This document shows, piece by piece, positions 5,613 to 10,028 of a stretch of 10,028 bases of DNA; the first letter of the stretch is position 1; every line of letters starts with the position of its first letter. The stretch lies in assembly GCF_937941905.1 (NCBI RefSeq), contig NZ_CALDGS010000100.1, positions 1 to 10,028 of the forward strand, read 5' to 3'. The translations under genes were made by a program, and so were the position numbers. The notes beneath the pieces were generated by a model. That model was not told the DNA's origin. It made no database searches and was given only the letters and a program-made list of their open reading frames with translations. This DNA is from an uncultured Mycolicibacterium sp. (GTDB lineage Bacteria > Actinomycetota > Actinomycetes > Mycobacteriales > Mycobacteriaceae).

Positions 5613-6980
5613 TCAGAGCCGGCGGCTCGCCTCGCTGAGCACGCCGTGCAGGATCTGGTAGATCTCGTCGAACTCCTGCTGGCCCGCGATCAGCGGCGGC
5701 GCCAGCTGCACCACCGGGTCGCCGCGGTCGTCGGCGCGGCAGTACAGGCCGGCGTCCCACAGCGCCGGGGTCAAGAAGCCGCGCAGCAGGTTCTCCGACT
5801 CCTCGTCGTTGAAGGTCTCCTTGGTGGTCTTGTCCTTGACCAGCTCGATGCCGTAGAAGTAGCCCTCGCCGCGGACGTCGCCCACGATCGGCAGTTCCAG
5901 CAGCCGCTCGAGGGTGGCGCGGAACGCCGGGGCGTTCTCCTTGACCCGGTCGTTGAGGCCCTCGCGCTCGAAGATGTCGAGGTTGGCCAGCGCCACCGCC
6001 GCCGAGACCGGGTGCCCGCCGAAGGTGTACCCGTGCGGGAAGACGGTCTTGCCGTCGTTGAACGGCTCGAACAGCCGGTCGCTGGCGATCATCGCGCCGA
6101 TCGGCGAGTAGCCCGAGGTCATGCCCTTGGCGCAGGTGATGATGTCGGGCACGTAGTTGAAGTCCTCGCAGGCGAACATCGACCCGATGCGCCCGAACGC
6201 GCAGATCACCTCGTCGGAGACGAGCAGCACGTCGTACTCGTCGCAGATCTCGCGGACCCGCTCGAAGTACCCGGGCGGCGGCGGGAAGCAGCCGCCGGCG
6301 TTCTGCACCGGCTCCAGGAACACCGCGGCGACGGTGTCCGGGCCCTCGAACTCGATCGCCTCGGCGATCCGGTCGGCGCAGTACTCGCCGAACGCCTTCG
6401 GGTCGTTCTGGTACTGCTCGGGGGCGCGGTAGAGGTTGGTGTTGGGCACCCGGAAGCCGCCCGGGGTGAGCGGCTCGAAGGGCGCCTTGAAGGCCGGCAG
6501 GCCGGTGATGGCCAGCGCGCCCTGCGGGGTGCCGTGGTAGGCGATCGACCGCGAGATGACCTTGTGCTTGCCGGGCTTGCCGGTGAGCTTGAAGTAGTGC
6601 TTGGCCAGCTTCCAGGCGCTCTCGACGGCCTCACCGCCGCCGGTGGTGAAGAACACCCGGTTCAGGTCGCCGGGGGCGTAGTTGGCCAGCCGCTCGGCCA
6701 GTTCGATCGCCGTCGGGGTCGCGTAGGACCACAGCGGGAAGAACGACAGTTTCTCGGCCTGCTTGGCCGCGGCCTCGGCGAGCTCGGTGCGGCCGTGGCC
6801 GACCTGCACCACGAACAGGCCGGACAGGCCGTCGATGTAGCTCTTGCCCCGGTCGTCGAAGACCCGCACACCCTCGCCGCGGGTGATGATCGGCGGCGTG
6901 ATGTCCGCGCCGTGCCGGGCGAAATGGCCCCAGAGATGTCGATTTGCCTTGGCACCGAGATCGGTGTCGGTAGAAGTCAT
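5613..6980 (-). CDS. Class III PLP-dependent aminotransferase (probable putrescine/omega-amino acid type)
   Basis: This is a fold-type I, class III aminotransferase of 455 residues. It moves an amino group from an omega-amine or omega-amino acid to an acceptor such as pyruvate or 2-oxoglutarate. Visible elements are the phosphate-binding turn TTGGGEA (112-118), SIAYHG (145-150), VSDEV with cofactor-binding Asp256, the PLP lysine Lys285 in TCAKGMTSGYSPIGA, and the GYTFGGHP segment (317-324) from the partner subunit. It resembles M. tuberculosis Rv3329 as I recall it. The neighbours, a regulator overlapping its start and a gamma-aminobutyraldehyde dehydrogenase, suggest putrescine, cadaverine or GABA-like substrates; sequence alone cannot choose among these. 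The ATG at 6980 overlaps the regulator's TGA by 4 bp (ATGA), with GGGG 6 nt upstream. A TTG at 6992 is possible but less likely. It acts in the cytosol. Confidence 0.9.
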   Translation of the reverse strand: MTSTDTDLGAKANRHLWGHFARHGADITPPIITRGEGVRVFDDRGKSYIDGLSGLFVVQVGHGRTELAEAAAKQAEKLSFFPLWSYATPTAIELAERLANYAPGDLNRVFFTTGGGEAVESAWKLAKHYFKLTGKPGKHKVISRSIAYHGTPQGALAITGLPAFKAPFEPLTPGGFRVPNTNLYRAPEQYQNDPKAFGEYCADRIAEAIEFEGPDTVAAVFLEPVQNAGGCFPPPPGYFERVREICDEYDVLLVSDEVICAFGRIGSMFACEDFNYVPDIITCAKGMTSGYSPIGAMIASDRLFEPFNDGKTVFPHGYTFGGHPVSAAVALANLDIFEREGLNDRVKENAPAFRATLERLLELPIVGDVRGEGYFYGIELVKDKTTKETFNDEESENLLRGFLTPALWDAGLYCRADDRGDPVVQLAPPLIAGQQEFDEIYQILHGVLSEASRRL

Positions 6981-7498
6981 CGTGTACCCCAATTGTATTG
7001 CTGCTTAACCAGTTTCAGATAAACCAAGGTTTCGGTCGTTATCACTCCCGGCAGTGCGCGTATCTGGGTGTTGAGCAGCTCGAGCAGGCCGTCGTCGTCG
7101 GCGCACACGACCTCGACGATGATGTCGAACGACCCTGCGGTCAGGACGACGTAGTCGACCTGATCGATGGCGGCGAGTTTCTCGGCGACTCGCGTGGTGT
7201 CCCCGGTGCAGCGGATGCCGATCATGGCCTGGCGGGCGAACCCCAACTGCATGGGGTCGGTGACCGCCACGATCTGCATGACGCCGGCGTCGACCATCCG
7301 CTGGACGCGCTGGCGGACGGCCGCCTCGGAGAGGCCGACCTCCTTGCCGATGCCCGCGTAGGATCGCCGACCGTCGGCCTGCAGCTTCTCGATGATGGCC
7401 TTGGACAGGTCGTCCAGCTGGAAGGCCGCCCCCGGCCGGGACTGGTTGATGCGGAACGAGACAGACTGCGCGCCGGCTTGGGGGTCCGGGTTCACCAT
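6977..7498 (-). CDS. Lrp/AsnC family transcriptional regulator
   Basis: This is a 173-residue regulator. A winged helix-turn-helix (about 27-80; the recognition region is GLSEAAVRQRVQRM, 55-68) is followed by a RAM ligand-binding domain (about 89-165) with the family segment GSFDIIVEV (112-120). An N-terminal tail of about 26 residues is longer than is usual in the family. Lrp/AsnC proteins form dimers to octamers and respond to amino acids or related metabolites. It lies first in a two-gene transcript with the aminotransferase (4-bp overlap) and divergent from the aldehyde dehydrogenase across 123 bp, so it probably controls both transcripts and itself in response to an amine or its breakdown product. 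The ATG at 7498 is the first plausible start; a possible -10 (CACAAT) ends 6 nt before it. It is not an orthologue of M. tuberculosis LrpA (Rv3291c) by my memory of that sequence. Confidence 0.92.
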   Translation of the reverse strand: MVNPDPQAGAQSVSFRINQSRPGAAFQLDDLSKAIIEKLQADGRRSYAGIGKEVGLSEAAVRQRVQRMVDAGVMQIVAVTDPMQLGFARQAMIGIRCTGDTTRVAEKLAAIDQVDYVVLTAGSFDIIVEVVCADDDGLLELLNTQIRALPGVITTETLVYLKLVKQQYNWGTR

Positions 7499-7504
7499 GA
7501 CCTG

Positions 7505-7534
7505 ATTGTGCACGGAATCCGTGGTTGTGGGCAA
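7505..7534 (-). promoter_or_regulatory. Possible promoter of the regulator-aminotransferase transcript
   Basis: On the minus strand TTGCCC (7529-7534) is followed after 18 bp by CACAAT (7505-7510), which ends 6 nt before the regulator ATG. The -10 lacks the first T but keeps the A and final T. The -35 lies inside the dyad at 7522-7537. Confidence 0.3.
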
Positions 7535-7537
7535 CCA
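7522..7537. promoter_or_regulatory. Dyad TGGTTG-N4-CAACCA, candidate operator
   Basis: Six-bp inverted copies (7522-7527 and 7532-7537) surround TGGG and overlap the proposed -35 of the regulator gene. This would suit autorepression by an Lrp/AsnC protein. No factor is demonstrated. Confidence 0.35.
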
Positions 7538-7551
7538 ATCCCATGAAATCG

Positions 7552-7576
7552 CGCGTTTGGAGGGGCCTGAAACGCG
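7552..7576. promoter_or_regulatory. Dyad CGCGTTT-N11-AAACGCG, candidate Lrp/AsnC operator
   Basis: Seven-bp perfect inverted copies (7552-7558 and 7570-7576) with half-site centres about 18 bp apart lie in the middle of the divergent promoter region, about 33 bp upstream of the proposed aldehyde dehydrogenase -10. TGAAATCGCG (7544-7553) is a nearby relative of one half (TGAAACGCG). The place suits a regulator acting on both transcripts. Confidence 0.4.
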
Positions 7577-7584
7577 GGAATACG

Positions 7585-7614
7585 TAGCCAGGGGTGATCG
7601 GGGTCGGATAGGTT
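7585..7614 (+). promoter_or_regulatory. Possible promoter of the aldehyde dehydrogenase gene, probably leaderless
   Basis: TAGCCA (7585-7590) is followed after 18 bp by TAGGTT (7609-7614), which fits TAnnnT and ends 7 nt before the ATG at 7622. No Shine-Dalgarno sequence fits in the remaining 7 nt, so leaderless translation is likely. Confidence 0.42.
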
Positions 7615-7621
7615 CTAGGCC

Positions 7622-9115
7622 ATGGGTTCGACAGTTCCGACACATGTGGCAAGCAGCTGGATCGACGGTGCGGAGGTACAGACCGCCGGTGACGTGCACC
7701 CGGTGATCAACCCCGCGACCGGCGCGGTGGTCGCCGAGTACGCCCTGGCCACCCCGGCCGACGTGGACGCGGCGGTGGCCGCGGCCCGCAGGGCGCTGCC
7801 GACCTGGGCCGGCGCCACCCCGGCCGAGCGGTCGGCGGTGCTGGCCAAGCTGGCCCGGCTGGCCGACGAGCGGTCCGAGCAGCTGGTGGCCGAGGAGGTC
7901 AGCCAGACCGGCAAGCCGGTGCGGCTGGCCACCGAGTTCGATGTGCCGGGCAGCGTGGACAACATCGACTTCTTCGCCGGTGCCGCCCGGCACCTGGAGG
8001 GCAAGGCCACCGCCGAGTACTCGCCGGACCACACCTCCTCGATCCGCCGCGAGCCGGTCGGCGTGGTCGCCACCATCACGCCGTGGAACTACCCGCTGCA
8101 GATGGCGGTGTGGAAGGTCATCCCGGCGCTGGCCGCCGGCTGCACGGTGGTCATCAAGCCCGCCGAGCTGACCCCGCTCACCACCCTCACCCTGGCCAAG
8201 CTGGCCGCCGAGGCGGGCCTGCCGGCCGGTGCGCTCAACGTCGTCACCGGCCGCGGCGCCGACGTCGGCACCGCCCTGGCCGGGCACGCCGCGGTGGACA
8301 TGGTGACCTTCACCGGTTCGACCGCGGTGGGCCGCAAGGTGATGGCCGCCGCCGCCGTGCACGGCCACCGCACCCAGCTCGAACTGGGCGGCAAGGCCCC
8401 GTTCGTGGTGTTCGACGACGCCGATCTCGACGCGGCGGTGCAGGGCGCGGTGGCCGCCGCGCTGATCAACACCGGCCAGGACTGCACCGCGGCCACCCGT
8501 GCCATCGTCGCCCCGTCGCTCTACGACGACTTCGTCGCCGGGGTGGCCGAGGTGATGGGCAAGATCGTCGTCGGGGAACCGCACGACCCGGACACCGACA
8601 TCGGTCCGCTCATCTCCGAGGCGCACCGCCAGAAGGTGGCCGGCATCGTCGAGCGCGCCCCGCAGGAGGGCGGCCGGATCGTGTGCGGCGGCAAGGCGCC
8701 GGACCGGCCGGGCTCGTTCTACCTGCCCACGCTCATCGCCGACGTGTCCGAGCAGTCCGAGGCCTACCGCAAGGAGATCTTCGGCCCGGTGCTGACGGTG
8801 CGGACGTTCACCGACGACGACGACGCGATCCGACAGGCCAACGACACCGAGTACGGGCTGGCCGCCTCGGCGTGGACCCGCGACGTCTACCGGGCCCAGC
8901 GCGCCTCGCGCGAGATCCACGCCGGGTGCGTGTGGATCAACGACCACATCCCGATCATCAGCGAGATGCCGCACGGCGGGTTCGGGGCGTCCGGTTTCGG
9001 CAAGGACATGAGCCAGTACTCCCTGGAGGAGTACCTGGCCATCAAGCACGTGATGAGTGACATCACCGGTGTCGCCGAGAAGGACTGGCACCGGATCATC
9101 TTCAACAAGCGGTAG
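7622..9115 (+). CDS. Gamma-aminobutyraldehyde dehydrogenase-type aldehyde dehydrogenase
   Basis: This is an NAD(P)+-dependent aldehyde dehydrogenase that oxidises an aldehyde to its acid, here probably 4-aminobutyraldehyde to GABA or a close relative. The 497 residues show the whole family pattern: PWNYP with the oxyanion Asn156, cofactor-binding Lys179 in VIKPAE, the FTGST turn (230-234), general base Glu254 in LELGGKAP, and nucleophile Cys288 in GQDCTAATR. The GQDCTAA context and the closing SGFGKDMSQYSLEEY block (near 458-472) are typical of the aminobutyraldehyde group (E. coli PatD/YdcW) rather than of betaine or succinate semialdehyde dehydrogenases. It diverges from the regulator and aminotransferase, whose product it would use. 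It is cytosolic. The ATG is supported by a -10 placed for leaderless initiation. The gene ends 30 bp from the convergent DUF732 gene with no clear terminator between them. Confidence 0.93.
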   Translation: MGSTVPTHVASSWIDGAEVQTAGDVHPVINPATGAVVAEYALATPADVDAAVAAARRALPTWAGATPAERSAVLAKLARLADERSEQLVAEEVSQTGKPVRLATEFDVPGSVDNIDFFAGAARHLEGKATAEYSPDHTSSIRREPVGVVATITPWNYPLQMAVWKVIPALAAGCTVVIKPAELTPLTTLTLAKLAAEAGLPAGALNVVTGRGADVGTALAGHAAVDMVTFTGSTAVGRKVMAAAAVHGHRTQLELGGKAPFVVFDDADLDAAVQGAVAAALINTGQDCTAATRAIVAPSLYDDFVAGVAEVMGKIVVGEPHDPDTDIGPLISEAHRQKVAGIVERAPQEGGRIVCGGKAPDRPGSFYLPTLIADVSEQSEAYRKEIFGPVLTVRTFTDDDDAIRQANDTEYGLAASAWTRDVYRAQRASREIHAGCVWINDHIPIISEMPHGGFGASGFGKDMSQYSLEEYLAIKHVMSDITGVAEKDWHRIIFNKR

Positions 9116-9145
9116 GGCAGTGGGGGCGCGGCGTCGGGCGGTGCG

Positions 9146-9430
9146 TCAGCACAGCTCGACGACCGCGCCCAGCACGATGTCGAGGGCCGCCGACATCGAG
9201 ATGCCCGCAGGGGCGAGGTCGCGCTGCACCATCACCACCGCGTCCGACGAGGTGGTGCCGGCCCGGGTCACCTGACAGACCCGGTAGCCCTCGGTGAGCA
9301 GCTGCTCGGCGGTCAGGAACGGGAACCGCTCCCGCAGCTGCAGGAAGCTCTCCTCGTCGGCGGCCGCCGTCGCCGGCAGTCCCAGCGCCGCGGCGGCCAG
9401 CACGGCGGGGATCAGAAGCGCGCGGATCAT
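9146..9430 (-). CDS. Small secreted DUF732 domain protein
   Basis: This 94-residue protein is probably exported. Residues 1-24 form a signal peptide (Arg3, a hydrophobic Leu/Ala core, then PATAAA before DEES), leaving a mature part of about 70 residues. It has the DUF732 pattern: an acidic start, FLQLRERFPFL, then EGYRVCQ with Cys52, and a C-terminal Cys94 as the very last residue. The two cysteines probably form a disulfide outside the membrane. DUF732 proteins are abundant in mycobacteria and have no assigned function. It lies downstream of sdhB on the same strand, but a strong hairpin and its own possible -10 lie between, so it is probably transcribed by itself. The ATG at 9430 is chosen because it begins the signal peptide. 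Confidence 0.82.
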   Translation of the reverse strand: MIRALLIPAVLAAAALGLPATAAADEESFLQLRERFPFLTAEQLLTEGYRVCQVTRAGTTSSDAVVMVQRDLAPAGISMSAALDIVLGAVVELC

Positions 9431-9436
9431 TGCTCC

Positions 9437-9442
9437 ACCGTA
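9437..9442 (-). promoter_or_regulatory. Possible -10 of the DUF732 gene
   Basis: TACGGT on the minus strand fits TAnnnT and ends 6 nt before the ATG. The remaining bases include GGAG, but it is only 2 nt from the ATG, too near to act as a Shine-Dalgarno site. No -35 is evident. Confidence 0.3.
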
Positions 9443-9464
9443 GCCGTTCGGTCCGAAACGCGTT

Positions 9465-9502
9465 CGGCGCGCCCACCGTCGCATTCGACGGTGGGCGCGC
9501 CG
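9465..9502 (-). terminator. 17-bp hairpin after sdhB
   Basis: Positions 9465-9481 and 9486-9502 are perfect inverted copies around a CATT tetraloop; the core is GGCGCGCCCACCGTCG. It begins 14 nt after the sdhB stop codon and lies before the next gene's own -10, so it is most likely the terminator of the succinate dehydrogenase operon. No T-run follows, as is usual in this group. Confidence 0.7.
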
Positions 9503-9516
9503 GGGCCGCTCGTGGG

Positions 9517-10028
9517 TCAGCGCGCGAACATCAGCGCGCGCTTGACCTCCTGGATCGCCTTGGTCACCTCGATGCCACGCGGGCAGGCGTCGGTGCAGTT
9601 GAAGGTGGTGCGGCAGCGCCACACCCCGTCGACATCGTTGAGGATGTCCAACCGCTCGGCCGCGCCCTCGTCACGGCTGTCGAAGATGAACCGGTGCGCG
9701 TTGACGATCGCCGCCGGACCGAAGTAGCTGCCCTCGTTCCAGTACACCGGGCAGCTGGTGGTGCAGCAGGCGCACAGGATGCACTTGGTGGTGTCGTCGT
9801 AGCGCGCGCGGTCGGTGGGGCTCTGGATCCGTTCCCGGGTGGGCGGGTTGCCGCTGGTGATCAGGTACGGCTTGATCGCCTTGTAGGCGTCGAAGAACGG
9901 CTCCATGTTCACCACCAGGTCCTTCTCCACGGGCAGGCCGCGGATCGGCTCGATGGTGATGGTGAGCTCCTTGTTCGGGTTCTTCGGCAGCAGGTCGCGC
10001 ATCAGCACCTTGCACGCCAGCCGGTTGA
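9517..10028 (-). CDS. sdhB: Succinate dehydrogenase iron-sulfur subunit, C-terminal part (5' end outside window)
   Basis: This is the electron-transfer subunit of succinate dehydrogenase (complex II), linking the flavoprotein SdhA to quinone on the inner face of the membrane. About 169 residues are visible, opening in frame with NRLACKVLMRDL, the end of the N-terminal [2Fe-2S] domain. The [4Fe-4S] motif is CILCACCTTSCP (C-x2-C-x2-C-x3-CP), and the third cluster motif is CRTTFNCTDACP (C-x5-C-x3-CP) as in [3Fe-4S] sites. Family members are about 230-260 residues, so some 70-90 residues, including the [2Fe-2S] cysteines, lie beyond the right edge. A GTG at 10008 can begin a shorter frame, but it is inside the conserved domain and is not the true start. 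Other sdh genes are expected upstream, outside the window. A strong hairpin follows the stop codon, so sdhB is probably the last gene of the operon. Confidence 0.96.
   Translation of the reverse strand, partial: NRLACKVLMRDLLPKNPNKELTITIEPIRGLPVEKDLVVNMEPFFDAYKAIKPYLITSGNPPTRERIQSPTDRARYDDTTKCILCACCTTSCPVYWNEGSYFGPAAIVNAHRFIFDSRDEGAAERLDILNDVDGVWRCRTTFNCTDACPRGIEVTKAIQEVKRALMFAR

Noticed and set aside
5556..7022. Open frame of 488 codons on the plus strand antisense to the aminotransferase
   Set aside because: The product has no recognisable domain, and the minus-strand frame has all the aminotransferase motifs.
6977..9091. Open frame of 704 codons on the minus strand reaching from the aldehyde dehydrogenase region into the regulator
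   Set aside because: Only the last 173 codons, from the ATG at 7498, encode a recognisable Lrp/AsnC protein. The earlier part is antisense to the aldehyde dehydrogenase and has shadow composition, so a fusion protein is not credible.
9116..9145. Terminator between the convergent aldehyde dehydrogenase and DUF732 genes
   Set aside because: Only a 4-bp stem (GTGC/GCAC, 9141-9152) overlapping the DUF732 stop is visible, which is too weak to call.
1..10028. Mobile elements, CRISPR arrays, tRNA or rRNA genes
   Set aside because: I saw no transposase or integrase motifs, no spaced direct repeats, and no tRNA or rRNA-like segments; gene content and base composition look uniform and core-like.

Overview
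The window reads as chromosomal core DNA of a high-GC actinobacterium, most likely Mycolicibacterium or another mycobacterium. I base this on the very high GC content, a TrpS and a DacB1-like carboxypeptidase that closely resemble my memory of the M. tuberculosis proteins, a small secreted DUF732 protein, and a gene order that recalls the trpS / YihY-type membrane protein / dacB1 / class III aminotransferase / sdhB neighbourhood of M. tuberculosis with other genes missing or added. The synteny is from memory, not from a search.

Layout, left to right. An alpha/beta hydrolase (minus strand) diverges from a plus-strand run of three genes: an exonuclease III family AP endonuclease (xthA), tryptophanyl-tRNA synthetase (trpS) and a YihY/BrkB-family membrane protein. 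The last of these overlaps, tail to tail by 7 bp, a small SMR-family exporter on the minus strand. That exporter is preceded by a clear guanidine-III (ykkC-III) riboswitch, which together with its SugE-like sequence identifies it as a guanidinium exporter (Gdx). Next on the minus strand is a secreted, C-terminally anchored D-Ala-D-Ala carboxypeptidase. A long palindrome separates it from an Lrp/AsnC regulator and a class III aminotransferase whose start and stop codons overlap. Divergent from these is an aldehyde dehydrogenase of the gamma-aminobutyraldehyde type. The window ends with a small secreted DUF732 protein and the 3' two thirds of sdhB, separated by a 17-bp hairpin.

Functionally, the regulator, aminotransferase and aldehyde dehydrogenase look like one polyamine or omega-amino-acid catabolic module: the aminotransferase makes an aminoaldehyde or semialdehyde, the dehydrogenase oxidises it, and the regulator sits between the two transcripts. 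The exporter and riboswitch form a separate guanidine detoxification unit. The rest is housekeeping: DNA repair, tRNA charging, cell wall trimming and the TCA cycle/respiratory chain.

Two non-coding patterns stand out. The riboswitch seems to carry a visible switching platform, because the strand that closes its P2 helix is followed at once by a near copy of itself that contains the Shine-Dalgarno sequence. In addition, the genes that begin transcripts tend to have a TAnnnT-type -10 hexamer only 6 to 9 nt before the start codon, which points to widespread leaderless initiation, while genes inside operons carry Shine-Dalgarno sequences instead. I saw no mobile element, CRISPR array, tRNA or rRNA. 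All intergenic stretches are shorter than 300 bases.
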